DNA of 64,000 nt, taken from positions 1,178,001 through 1,242,000 of the forward strand of contig JAGKQI010000040.1 in the NCBI GenBank assembly GCA_018806915.1, given 5' to 3'. The position numbers and the translations under genes were made by a program. Within the stretch, counting starts at the first letter, position 1; every line of letters begins with the position of its first letter. Below the pieces are notes generated by a model that saw only the letters and a program-made list of their open reading frames with translations, did not search any database and had not been told where the DNA came from. Positions 20,830 to 32,172 of the stretch are shown here, piece by piece. This DNA is from Phytophthora colocasiae. Lineage: Eukaryota > Oomycota > Peronosporomycetes > Peronosporales > Peronosporaceae.

Positions 20830-21969
20830 CTACAGGATTGAGCAAGTGCTCTTCTTTTGCTTGGGCACTTTCTTCCGACGCACCTCGCGCACAAATGTCT
20901 CGAACACTGCCGTCACGTTCGCTCCTGTCAACGCACTCGTCTCTATGTAGCGCGCGTTGTATGAATGTGCTATCCGTCGGCCTTCTTCCGTGCTCACTTG
21001 GCACTTGCTCGGGTCGCGATCCACAACGTCTTTTTTGTTGGCAACGAGGATAATAGGCGGCAGCGGGCGACGACTTTCGTTAATCTGGAGGTGGAGGTCG
21101 AAGAAAGGTTGCAACTCCTACGAATATTAAGTACACCAGTGTGTTAGTTCATAACCCCATGCTACCATCAAGATGCCCAAGACGATCGTCACAATAATGT
21201 GTTGCTGTGATCAGCACTTACGTGAAGAGAGATTCGCGAGTCCATACTATACACAAAAACATAGCCATCCTTGTCCATCATCCACTGCCCTCGAAGAGAT
21301 TCAAAGTCCTAGACGTCCCCGCATAAAGTAATTAATACAAATGAGTCAACAAAGTTCAGGAAAGACAATCCGCAACAACGTACATCCTGTCCTGCGGTAT
21401 CCAGAATTTCGAGCATGCAGAGTCCATCGTCCACAGTAATAGCTTTCCTGTAGGCGTCCTCAATAGTAGGGTCCCAGTCCTTGACGAAGTAGTCTCTCAC
21501 AAAGCGTAATGTAAGAGCACTCTTACCCACACCACCGGAGCCCAGCACCGACATGTGGAACGTCTCTTGTCCGTTTGCCGGACCTGTTCATCAAGAACTT
21601 ATTAGCCCTGCCTTCCAAGTGTAAAATAACTCTAGGATATCCCCCTTGAACTATAATATCATACCAAGGGACTTATAGAACGCCTCGCCCTGGGAGACGT
21701 ACAGCGTGTCGTTGTTCTGCAGCTCGTTCACGTCCGAAATCTCAGCTCCACTTGCGAGGAACAATCTTTTGGCTCGTACACCCAGTTTCTTGCTCGCAAC
21801 CTTCTTCAGTCGCGTGATATTGTCCTTAGTTTTGAGGTTCATCACCTATAACGAGAGCAATTACAGAGCTTCAGTCCGCTGTACTACGGTCTAGAAAATA
21901 AAAACTCAAGCCTACCTTCCCCTCGGAGCCCGCCTCATTGCGGTAAATGAACAGCCTCATGTCGCTCAT
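20830..21969 (-). CDS. RAS-family GTPase with N-terminal doublecortin/ubiquitin-like domain
   Basis: Five exons: 21916-21969, 21665-21845, 21384-21583, 21222-21308, 20830-21117, total 810 nt, 269 residues, every junction GT...AG and in frame. Residues 1-75 ([11 protein letters not shown]...[27 protein letters not shown]) resemble a doublecortin-like or other ubiquitin-fold domain. The GTPase follows with all G motifs: GSGGVGKS (93-100), effector loop DPTIED, DTAGQD (Gln equivalent kept), NKKD and ETSAL. The C-terminus CSIL is a CAAX box; Leu at the last position favours geranylgeranylation. So this is a membrane-anchored signalling GTPase with an uncommon N-terminal module. Upstream partner unknown. 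The second ATG at 21958-21960 could also be used. Confidence 0.9.
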
Positions 21970-23061
21970 GGTGTCCGTCGGCCCTGTAGCCTGTGGAAGA
22001 GCAACGGAGCGGCGAGCGAGCGCCTGACTGAGTTTCTCGCCTTCCTCGAGCGCAACCTTACGACGACTTGCGCTGCGAAATTGGGTGTCCCCCCTACCGC
22101 AGTGTTTCTATCAAGGGTAGAATTGCAATATGTAATTTCTTCACTGGATGTTTGTAAGGATAGACTATGGGTGATATTACAAATGTAGACCAATAGTCAC
22201 CGTAAGTCACACTTGGACAGTGGGACTGCTCTTTGACTGTAGATATTAATAGCCTAAAGTAACGTTGACGTTACAGGAACTAAGCTCCACCGAGCTCTGT
22301 CTTGTGTATGGAGTTCTACATGGAGCTCTGATTCGCTACAGTCATGGAGATAAAGGTCTTCTTTGTTGTAGTTATATTGCGAAGTAGATGTTCATCCAAA
22401 CGCTTGGATTAGAAAAAAAAAACTCAAATAACTCGAGTGGATTTGTGATTCACAAATTGTGTACATGTTTTTGCACATACCCGCTCACAAAGAGTACACT
22501 TGCAAAGCAACAAGCGAGCATGCAACCAGCAGTAGCCACGCCAGGAACTTCTTGAGGAAACATTTAGATCCAAGATAAATTCCTCACACAACTGTTACAG
22601 TACCTCACTTAGTCATATTGTCTTTCAGACTGGAGTGCCTAAAAGGCAGAGAGTCACGACATCTGTATGTACCTATTCAGTGGTACATGATGTGTACCAC
22701 ATCATTTTGATAACTCTTATTTCACTTGTCTCCAGTATGTAATTATTATTCAACACAAATTACCTTGAATCTATGCTGTCATATATACATTACTACATCA
22801 CTGTAGAGCTCCGCTAAGGGTGTTCTTCCCCCTCCCCTTCCGTCTGGCAGCTCTTATCAACCAGGTGACACCAAGGCTCTACTGTAGCGATAGCTCTCTT
22901 TATCTACCGCTGTTGAAGTCCTTCCTCGCCCTCCATCTGCGCTTGAGTCGCTGGCTTTTCACTCTCTCGAAAGGCGAATTTTCAGACGAATCTTTCTTTC
23001 CAGCCCGCGACTGGTCACTTGGTGCGAAAGTCTCGAGCTCTACCGCATTTTTCCACTCGCA
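21970..23061. other. Divergent intergenic region, RAS fusion / VPS9 genes
   Basis: About 1.1 kb. The ORFs at 21966-22193 and 22820-23206 have no recognisable domain and the latter overlaps the VPS9 start. The centre (22250-22800) is AT-richer than the genes. I see no RNA gene or repeat. Confidence 0.4.
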
Positions 23062-25587
23062 ATGCGGTCGCTGGACGACGTTCAGGTGCAGATCCACGAG
23101 CAGGAGGCTGCGCGTCGACGTAAGAGCCGTGTGGTGTCTGCTGGTTCGTCCCCTGCCAAGTCTCCTACGGCCAGACGGCGACTGCGCTCGAGAGATGAAG
23201 AAGTAGGAGCTCCTGCTGTCTGGATCGTCCCTGATTGGGCTACACACCCTGTGATCGAGAGCTTCTATGGCCACGCACGACGTGCTCGTGCTAGTTCCTT
23301 CTACGAGGTCATGTGCTCGCCCATGAATGCTACAGCGACGACCACCTTGGGCGAGAACTGCTGCAGTTACACAGACACCAAAGACTCAGACGACGAACAG
23401 GAGAGAACAGCCACCAGTCGAACACGTCGTCCGTTTGGCTCATTTGCCTATTCCTGCACGACCGATACCAGTGAGGAGGCGGTTGAAAGTCCATTGTACG
23501 ACCGCCACGGCACCATGGGCGTGGACGTCGAGTGCAGCTCTGGGTTCGCTCAGTGGAACAGGATGAGACGTACAATGAGTATTGGCACTGGTCTCGTGCC
23601 AGTTCCTCCTGATCATCACTTCACTAATGACCGACATCCCGTGTTGGAGAATCCTCAAGGTGGCGGAGATCTCTCAGTGGATCTCAGTCCTGCAGCTTCT
23701 TCCTCTGATCTCGACAGTCTGGATCGCCCCCAGTCTCCTCCAACGTCTGCTAGGTTACGAGCTAAATTACAAGAGAGTTTGCGGGACATGGATGCTCGAA
23801 TCGCTGAGGAGCACAAGCGGCTAAATCAGGAACGGCGGGTGGTCAAGAAGTCCGCGGCGAAACAACCAACAGCTCCAGCCAACGTCATGTGGAGTTTACT
23901 ATGTGGTGCTCGAACAACTGAAGCGTCTCAAGCTGATGGCTTGGGCTTCTTGACGGAGAAGCTTGGGATGGCTGTTTCGCACCGAGCTTTGAATCAGCTA
24001 CAGCGACATCGCCGCCACGTGCGTGGCATCTTGCAAATCGTGACGGCACACAACCCCGACCTGGAACTCACGGAGCGGCAACTCGACTCGTTTGAAGCTG
24101 CAGATGCCATGCTGGCCAATGATATTAAGTACAATGTACTACGTCAACAGCACAAGCTTCTCGTGACCAGTGCAACGCAGCGACGACGTGCGGTGGCCCA
24201 GGCGAAGCTTCACAATGGTAATGATTGCTTCGAGAAACCTGGTTTGAAGAGTGTTATGCTGTCCAAGCTGCTCGAGGCAGTAAGCTGGTATCGGTTAGTG
24301 CAACGCAATGCTCGGGAAGAGTCTGCATCGAGCTCTGTCTGCATGACATCAGCCCCAGAGTCTTGTGGCTCATCGGCTCCTAGTTCTTGTGGCGGTAGTG
24401 GTTTGCAAGAACTACAGGTGGAGAAGATCCTGGATGTACTGGCAGGCGAAGAGTTCTACTCCGACTTCAATGAGCTCATGTGTTTGCCAGATTGGTGGGA
24501 AATCGCTCTGGCCCACTTTGAAAACCTCATCTTCTCGTCCAAAAACTCGCGGATATGTCAGTGGGTGTTGCAGCTGTCAAAAGACGTCGCAGCTGTAAGT
24601 TACGAAGAGCTGGAAGAGAATGAAAATGGAGGTCTTCGGTCCCGAACAAACTCCATGGTTGGAGGTCCTAACGGGCTACACAAAAGTCACATTCAGCATG
24701 CATCATGGACACAGGACCCTCCCCCTGAGCAGATTTTGGACTTCCTGGACCGGTTAACAGGTCGCGTGCGTCGTGAATTCGACGTTCCTGCTGACGTGAG
24801 CAAGAGCCTGAATGTCTTTATCCAGCGCACGGTATTCCCCCGCATCGCAATGCTCTGTTTCAACCAAAGAGCGACTCGAGACTGTCAGCGGAAGGACAAG
24901 TTGTGGCGCAAGAAATGCGTTGAGCTCAGTGGTTTGCCCATGGAAAATCTCGGCGTGTCACCCGAGTTGGTTGCGAAGATCCGCTCCAGTCTGCCCAGCC
25001 GCCGCATCCGCAGACCAAGCGGCAGTGGGAACAGTCCGAGTCATCGACGAGTGTTCCTCGTTCGCGCTATTGAGGCATTTAACGGTATGGAGAGCGTCGT
25101 ACCCTGCGATCTGCTGGATGAGCTGATGCATGGCGTGGTGATTCTGCATCATGAGGCTGCTCTCGTGCTGGGAACAACGCAGTTTTCAGTGGAAACGTTT
25201 TTCCCGTTGTTAGCGTATGTCTTGGTGCACTGCCGACTGCCGATTATCCATGCTCAGCTACATCTCTTGGAGAACTTCGCCATCACCGCTGACAACGCGA
25301 ACGGAGAGGAGTCGTACTACGTTTACTGCGTGCACGCTGCAGTTGAGTACGTCTGTAACGCGGCAGGACTCTCTGGCAGCAGTAACCCTCTATGTCCTGC
25401 AAGCTCAGCTTCCAGTGCAGTCTCAACTCCAGGATCTGGTCTCACATCCGTTGCACCGATGAGCAGTGCATCACCACCCAAGCAGGCTGCGTTCTCGCTG
25501 GAGAACGAGCTGGATGTGAAAGTGTTGGGTATTTCTAGAGATTCCGATGTGGAACAACCGGAGAAATCAGGAACGGCACTCCAGTAA
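23062..25587 (+). CDS. VPS9-domain protein, probable Rab5-family GEF
   Basis: 841 residues from ATG 23062, no intron needed. The N-terminal 260 residues are Ser/Arg-rich and disordered. A helical middle region (about 220-600) holds short coiled-coil-like stretches. Residues about 663-770 match VPS9: LVRAIEAFNGMESVVPCDLLDELMHGVV, then FSVETFFPLLAYVLVHCRLP, then GEESYYVYCVHAAVEYV, which is strikingly like the Rabex-5 GEESYY block. Family role: nucleotide exchange on Rab5/Rab21-type endosomal GTPases. In the key acidic-Phe-x-Pro motif the usual Asp appears as Glu, so activity should not be taken for granted. A Ser/Pro-rich tail of 70 residues follows. Confidence 0.82.
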   Translation: MRSLDDVQVQIHEQEAARRRKSRVVSAGSSPAKSPTARRRLRSRDEEVGAPAVWIVPDWATHPVIESFYGHARRARASSFYEVMCSPMNATATTTLGENCCSYTDTKDSDDEQERTATSRTRRPFGSFAYSCTTDTSEEAVESPLYDRHGTMGVDVECSSGFAQWNRMRRTMSIGTGLVPVPPDHHFTNDRHPVLENPQGGGDLSVDLSPAASSSDLDSLDRPQSPPTSARLRAKLQESLRDMDARIAEEHKRLNQERRVVKKSAAKQPTAPANVMWSLLCGARTTEASQADGLGFLTEKLGMAVSHRALNQLQRHRRHVRGILQIVTAHNPDLELTERQLDSFEAADAMLANDIKYNVLRQQHKLLVTSATQRRRAVAQAKLHNGNDCFEKPGLKSVMLSKLLEAVSWYRLVQRNAREESASSSVCMTSAPESCGSSAPSSCGGSGLQELQVEKILDVLAGEEFYSDFNELMCLPDWWEIALAHFENLIFSSKNSRICQWVLQLSKDVAAVSYEELEENENGGLRSRTNSMVGGPNGLHKSHIQHASWTQDPPPEQILDFLDRLTGRVRREFDVPADVSKSLNVFIQRTVFPRIAMLCFNQRATRDCQRKDKLWRKKCVELSGLPMENLGVSPELVAKIRSSLPSRRIRRPSGSGNSPSHRRVFLVRAIEAFNGMESVVPCDLLDELMHGVVILHHEAALVLGTTQFSVETFFPLLAYVLVHCRLPIIHAQLHLLENFAITADNANGEESYYVYCVHAAVEYVCNAAGLSGSSNPLCPASSASSAVSTPGSGLTSVAPMSSASPPKQAAFSLENELDVKVLGISRDSDVEQPEKSGTALQ

Positions 25588-25780
25588 AGCCGAGACCCAC
25601 CTGCAAGCCAATATCCTTTTATTTATGCAACGTCCAGAGCAAGGGAAGCACAAGGAGGTACCGAAGCAGGTTTTGCTCCGCCATCCCTGAATCTAAATAA
25701 ACGTGTCAAGCTCAAACTCGACCGCAGTGAAAAGTACCTGGTATCTCATCTCCCGTGCTCCATACCTCCATGTTGCCTGG

Positions 25781-26331
25781 TTAATGCGGCTTGGGAACGT
25801 GTCCATCCACATAGAAGTTACGTGTGGCCTTGGGCAGCGTCACGGTGGTGCCCTCGAAGCTTTCGTCCACGAACACCTGGCAGCCTAATCTGGACGTATC
25901 CGTGAGTCCGAAGGCCATATCCAGCATATCCTCCTCATCTTCACAGGCCTCTTCAAGCTCATCGAACACGGGGTCTTCCAAAATCACGTGGCAAGTAGAA
26001 CAGGCCATTGACGATTCACAAGCGCCTTCCAAGTCAATGTCATTGGCATGGGCCACGTCCAGAATGGACATTCCTGTCTTTGCCTCCACTTCTTGAACGG
26101 TGTCGTCACGCAGCTTGAACTTAATGTGCACACTGGTAAATAATAAATAAAAATGAATGTTAGTATTAGTGTATCATCCGTATCTGCAATTTTGTGGCGG
26201 GCATACGTTGGATTTCCAGCGAACTTGGACGCGTCAAAGTGCAGAGCGGTGGCCGACGCATGGAAGAAGCGCGGGGAGCGAGCGCACGCTCCACGCGCTG
26301 ATAAGAGACGTTGACTGAGGACGCGGAGCAT
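25781..26331 (-). CDS. Mitochondrial [2Fe-2S] ferredoxin (adrenodoxin type)
   Basis: Exons 26207-26331 and 25781-26132 give 158 residues; the 74-nt intron (gtatgc...accag) splits codon Thr within NPTVHIKF. The first 35 residues (MLRVLSQRLLSARGACARSPRFFHAS) form a classic mitochondrial presequence. The mature part has the adrenodoxin cluster CESSMACSTC (C-x5-C-x2-C) with the fourth Cys in RLGCQ, plus the acidic EEACEDEEDMLDMAFGL helix that docks on ferredoxin reductase. Known role: electron donor for Fe-S cluster assembly and mitochondrial P450/heme A steps. All ligands are present and length is normal. Confidence 0.95.
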
Positions 26332-26492
26332 TGCAGACCAGTAATGAGAATGTGAGGAGCTCCGATCAAACGCGGAATGATGGTCACAAAAAGTAATCAA
26401 TTGAACACTATCGTTTAACAAAATGATTCAACCAATGAAAAACGTTTGAGAACATTGAAAGCATTTCTATTGGCTGATTCGAAACTGCAACG

Positions 26493-29216
26493 TCACTTAC
26501 AGCCAAGCCATTGTTCCACTACGGGGTCACAATTGCCTACACCTCTTGATATCTGTAGTCTCCGCATCTTTTCATATTCTCCAAAAACGTCACAATGAAT
26601 CACTTGCATGCGACCATTGTAGCAGATTCCTCGAATTCCATTCAGGTAACATTCACGATACAAAATCCCTTGACAGACTCCGTCGGTCGATTCCAGAGTT
26701 GGTTCCGAAGCCTCCAAGTCCTGAGTGATGTTCTTCCCACATAGAAATCCGTCGATCCGTTGGATAAGTGCGAGGTCTGTAGTTGGGATTCGATCAGTCG
26801 TGCAAGTCACCGCCGGTTCGTTCGGTCTTGGGAGACATTGGAAGTTGTTCAAGTCGCAGTAACCTGTCACGTAGCCATCGCAGCAGATTTGGTTTCTTCG
26901 GAAGAGTGCGAAGTTCTTGAGGTTGGTGAGGCCGGTGAGTGACGGGAGTTTGTGGACGTGAATAGCTTCAGCGATGTAGAGCGTTGAGAGACCGGATAGG
27001 TCGTCTAGGTTGGGTAACTCTTTCAACTGACGGACAATTGTCATCACTAGGGTCGAAAGTTTCGTGAGGCCTTTTAGTGACGGATATTCAGTCAAACCTG
27101 ATGCTCCACCCGTACGAATGAACCGGAGGTTGGGCATGGTAGTGAACAGATCAAGTGGTATATACTGGAGGTTAGAGTGGAAGAAATTGCTTTCGGTGTG
27201 GCTGGACGATAGAAAGAGGAGTTAGTTCAGGGGAAAATGTATAATTTTCAGTCCGACGTACAGGTACTGGAGAGATGTGAATTCCTTCGCCCAGTCAGGA
27301 ATTCGTTGCATTGTAGTATAAATGAGAATTCTGCACATAAGAAAAAATAAGCACAAGAGAGTAAAAAACAAAAGAATAGAGACGTACAATTCCTTCAACT
27401 CGTGGCACAGTCGAAGCTCTTCTGGCAGTTCTGGCAACGCTCTATTGACAATTTGAATCGTCTCCAAATGTCCATTCATTGCCATTGCTCGTAAAGATTC
27501 CGTCACATCGGGCGCATTGATCCATTCATCGTACGTCTTGGGGGCCAGATCTGCATCAATGAAGACGATACAGGGACATGACGTATTTTGCCCCCAGTCC
27601 CATCGGTACGAGTAAACTTGACAGTGATGGTACGGTGCACAGCTGTTTATGCTATTAGAGATGGCGAGGCCTGTGTAGATAGCGATCCCCACACTGCAAC
27701 AGACGAAAATGAAGCCTCCCACCATCGTGTGCATCCTCGAATGTGGATGGTGTGCATGTTTCTTGGCTGCTTTATCTTCCCTTCGACTGCGGTTGGCAAG
27801 GATCAAGTGCGCAATGACCTTCTTCCACTTGTATATCCCCAAAAGGTTCAAGAAGCACTTGACTAGGATATACTCCCCTTCCGTGATCTGAAGATTGGCG
27901 AAACTCGTTTTAACGAGTTGAACCTCGATTGGGTCTGCAAACAGCCGAGCGATTCGGTCGAAAGTTCCCGGGGTAAGAGTTTCTTCTCGAATATGAAACA
28001 TCTCGCGATCCAGATGGAAGTTGTAGTACGAGTACACCAACATGACAATTGGAGCGAAAACTGCAAAGAAAAGATCGAATCTGCACGAGAAATTAGAGCA
28101 AAAATTCAGAACATGAAAAAATAAGTAAACTTACAGATAGAAAACCCGAGCGACAACAAGCATCGCATCCGGTTTACTTCGTTGGAATCTGTAGAATGAC
28201 ACGAGCCAATTGAATCCCAACGGTAAGACGTAAAAGAAGATGATTGGTAGTGGAAAGCCTTTGCTCAGATACGTCGCAAGGCTCATGGTCTGGAAAATGA
28301 GCTTCGGGAAGTCCAGCAGCGCGTCCTAGTCAAGTAAACATTAGATTCTTATAGCAGTCCCCCTAGTGGTTGACAAACGTACGTAATATCGGTGGTAAGT
28401 TCCTTCCATGCTGGTGAAGTCCTGAATTAATTTACTGGCCGAATTGGAGCTGAAAGTCGACGTACGCTGAATCTTAGCGCTCAAATTCTTGAGTGTCTCG
28501 AAAGATCTTGTTCGAGGTGAAACATTTGTAATGGAAGCTCTTCTGTCACCTCCAGTTTGAGCTTGCACGCGCTTCATTAGTGGCAGAAACTTTTGCGTTA
28601 AACGGTAGCTGAGTGAGTTTGGATCTGGAGATTGAGCGAGAGTGTTGACTGTTACTTCACTGTTGTACGAGAGCATGAAGATAATTAACCAGAGATACAA
28701 ACAAGCGAACATGGACAACATCAAGGCAGAAGTCACGACGATAGTAAGTGAAGGCTTCGACATGAGCAAGAATTCGCCATTGTCCAGCGTCTCTGTGTTC
28801 ATTAGGAAGTTGGCTGTCCAATTCGGAATGATTTGCACCACAGTCATGTAGATCATTGCAAGGCACGACAAGGTAAATGCCACTAGCATTACGAGTCCCA
28901 AGTAGCCGTAGACCTCGTAAAAACTCTCTTTAAAGTAAACAACCCGCAAGGTTTTGCCGAGTTGAATTGACGGCTTCCGTTCATACGAATTTAACGGCTT
29001 AACCTGAGCGTTCACCGAGGTTGGACGACTTGGGGGTAGATATAAAGAGTCCATTGAGGTAATGAGGTCGCCGAGGCTTTCCAGTCCGTGATCAGACACG
29101 ACATCAAGAGATGTCTGACCGATTTCATCCGTTTGGCCAAGAACCTGGTCACATTCCGAACTCGTTAGCCGTGGAACAGCATCGTGGAAGCTTCTTCGAT
29201 GGTGAGAGGCCATCAT
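26493..29216 (-). CDS. WLGC-type multi-pass membrane protein with leucine-rich segment, copy 1
   Basis: Five exons: 28383-29216, 28135-28325, 27388-28080, 27262-27330, 26493-27201; all junctions GT...AG, total 2496 nt, 831 residues. The start is ATG-ATG at 29216 (an upstream TTG was ignored). Exon 1 has a polar N-terminus of about 100 residues and two membrane segments (VMLVAFTLSCLAMIYMTVV; IVVTSALMLSMFACLYLWLI). Exons 2 and 3 add about three more (IIFFYVLPLGFNWLVSF; LFFAVFAPIVMLVYSYY; GGFIFVCCSVGIAIYTGLAI). Then comes an extracellular-type region with loose leucine-rich repeats (LPSLTGLTNLKNF) and a Cys-rich tail ending EQWLGCK. I recall such proteins being annotated 'WLGC' in oomycete genomes; function unknown. 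A tandem paralogue follows at once. Confidence 0.87.
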
Positions 29217-29303
29217 GACGGTGAAAAAAATGGAGAACAACCACTCGCAACTCGCAACTCCATTTTAATTTTAGTTTTGCGTTTCCATGTCGAAAGATGG
29301 GTG

Positions 29304-32064
29304 TTAAGTTGTGGAACAGCCTAGCCACGCTTCCGTTTCTGGATCACAAACATCACCCACCCCTCTTATTATCTGTAGTCTCCGCATCTTTTCATATTCT
29401 CCAAACACGTCACAATGAATCACCTGCATGCGGCCAGATTCCTCGAATCCCATTCAGGTAACATTCACGATACAAAACCCCTTGACAGACTCCGTCGGTC
29501 GATTTCAGAGTTGGTTCCGAAGCCTCCAAGTCCTGAGTGATGTTCTTCCCACATAGAAATCCGTCGATCCGTTGGATAAGTGCGAGGTCTGTAGTTGGGA
29601 TTCGATCAGTCGTGCAAGTCACCGCCGGTTCGTTCGGTCTTGGGAGACATTGGAAGTTGTTCAAGTCGCAGTAACCTGTCACGTAGCCATCGCAGCAGAT
29701 TTGGTTTCTTCGGAAAAGTGCGAAGTTCTTGAGGTTGGTGAGGCCGGTGAGTGACGGGAGTTTGTGGACGTGAATAGCTTCAGCAATGTATAGCGTTGTA
29801 AGACCCGATAGATCGTCAAGACTAGGCAGTTCTGTCAGCTGACGGACAATTGTCATCACTAGAGTTGATAGACTTTTGAGACCTTTTAGCGACGGGTACT
29901 TGATCATACTTGAGCATCCACCCGTACGAATGAACCGAATCTTGGTCATTTCGGTGAACATATCCTGTGGTAGATACTGGAGACCTGAATGTATAAAGTC
30001 ATTCTCGACGTGACTGCAAAAATGAAAACGTTTAAACATATCCATCTACAACGTAGCAAGAAGGAAACTTACAAATATTGCATTTGGGCGAATTCCTTCA
30101 TCCAGTCTGGAAATCTTCGGGTCTTAGTGTACACGAGAATCCTTCAGTAATGTCAGTATCGATGCAACTTTCACCAAAATATAGGAAATCACTTACAAGT
30201 CCTTGAGATTCTTGGACAATCGCAGCTCTTCGGGTAATTCTGGTAGTGCTCTATTGACAATTTGAATCGTCTGCAAATACCCACTGGCAGCCAATGCGCG
30301 TACTGTGTCTGTAACATCATCCGCATTCATCCACTCGTTGTACGTCAAAGGGGATAATTCCCGATCAATAAAAACCAAACAGGGGCAAGTTCCACTCCCT
30401 TTCCAATCCCATCGGTATGAGTACACAGCGCAATGAACATACGGCGAACAGTTCTTGACACTGGTATAGATCGAGATCGAAGTGTAAACAGCAATTCCAA
30501 CGCAGCAACTGAGAAAAATTGTTGCTCCAAGTGAGAAAAGAGCTATTGAATGTGGGTGAACCACACTCTTTTTACCACTTTCTGATGCACATCTACTCCG
30601 AATAATGAGGTGTTTGATCAGTTTCCTCCACTTGTAGACGCCCATTCCATTCAAAAAGCACTTGACGAAGATATAGCGGCCTTCTGTCACTTGTAAGTTG
30701 GCGAAGCTGGACTTCAACAGCTCCATTTGTATGGGATCTGCAAACAAACGAGCGATGCGATCGAACATTCCTGGTGTTAGGGTTTCCACCACAGTGGCGT
30801 ATCTAGCTCGATCCATGTCGAAGTTGCGATAAGCGTATATGAGCATCATGATTGGCGAGAACACTGAGAAGAACAAGTCAAATCTACAAAAACAAACAAC
30901 AGATAAAATAAAAATAATGAAGATGTTAGGTAAAAGACGACACGTACAAGCTCACAGTGCGGCCAATAAGGACAAAGGTATCCGGTCTCGTCCGTTGGAA
31001 ACGGTAAAAGGACACCAACCAGTTGATACCTAAAGGTACAGCGTAGAAAATGATGATAGACAATCGGAATCCCTTGTTCAGGAACGTATCCAAGCTCATG
31101 GTCTGAAAAATGAGCTTTGGAAAGTCCAATGACGCATTCTACAACAGAAGAACAACGTTGTTAGTTATTGAATCCTAGAAATCTACCTCACACTTACAAA
31201 ATAGCGGTAGTATTTGCCGTCCGTGTGGAGAATATTGTGAATCAACTTGTTCACACGATGTGCTCGTAGAACTGGACCTTGCTGCACCTTTACAGCGTAA
31301 GCTTTTAACGATTTAGAGCGACTCAAAGCTGCTGCAACTGCTATGACCGTCCTGGTTTCTTTAATCGTTTGATTGTGCACTCGCTTCGCCTCAAAAAGTG
31401 ACTGGCACGTTAATACGATCCGAGTCAACAGGGAATTCGTGCTGCGAGACTCCGTCAAGCGCCTAACAGCTGATTCCTTGTTGTACGAGAGCATGAAGGC
31501 GATCAAATAGAGGTACAAACACGCGAATACTGCAAACATAACGGCAGAAGTCACCACAATAGCGTCAGAAGGCTTGGAGATCACTAGAAACTCGCCATTG
31601 TCCAGCTCACTGGTCCCCATGAGGAAATTCGCTGTCCAATTGGGAACAATCTGTACCACAGCTTCGTACGCCATCGTAAGGCTAGCCAGAGAGAAAGCCA
31701 CGAGCATTACAACCCCCAAGCTGCCGTAGACATCGTGGAACTTCTGCTTTAGGAAAATGTCGGGCTGCACGGTAGAATTCTCCCTGTCAGTGTTATTATC
31801 CGGGGTCGTTTTGCTCCGAATCGGTTGAATTGGAGAAGCTGACGAAGAAGTGGAGCTGAATATTTTGTTTGAGCGGTAGAAGACCCGTTCATCGAGCGAT
31901 ATACGGCGTTTCGTTGTGTGTTTGACTTGCTCAGACAAAACTCTGTCACTCTTCAACGTGTCGAGCGATGCGATCGACGCGTGACGGCATCCTTTTTGAA
32001 TGAAGAACTTCAGTATATGTTTCTGTTGGAAATGGCACTTGAACTCTCCTGAAATATCACGCAA
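29304..32064 (-). pseudogene. WLGC-type membrane protein, copy 2 (8-bp deletion near 3' end)
   Basis: Same exon plan as copy 1: exon 2 (30948-31138, 191 nt) and exon 4 (30073-30141, 69 nt) have identical lengths, exon 3 is 30197-30883, exon 1 ends at 31198, and exon 5 starts at 30013. Exon 4 requires the acceptor ctgaag. The first exon has no ATG, so a small upstream exon is expected between 32065 and 32172 but was not resolved. In exon 5, at about 29434, eight bases present in copy 1 are missing. The frame then stops at 29410, while the original frame, still ending in WLGC, continues intact to a TAA at 29304. Membrane segments and the leucine-rich region match copy 1. A protein lacking the last 35 or so residues could still be made. 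Confidence 0.82.
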
Positions 32065-32172
32065 CGTTGGAATTAATTTTGGTCAGCTTCGCAAAGAATA
32101 AATATACGTGATGCTGGTACCACCAAGCTTCAGGCTTGTCTGGCCTCACACAAAAACCACAGCACTGCCATT

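Noticed and set aside
32065..32172. First exon of WLGC copy 2 starting at the ATG within this stretch
   Set aside because: The available GT donors either leave the frame or create a stop when joined, so no exon could be supported.
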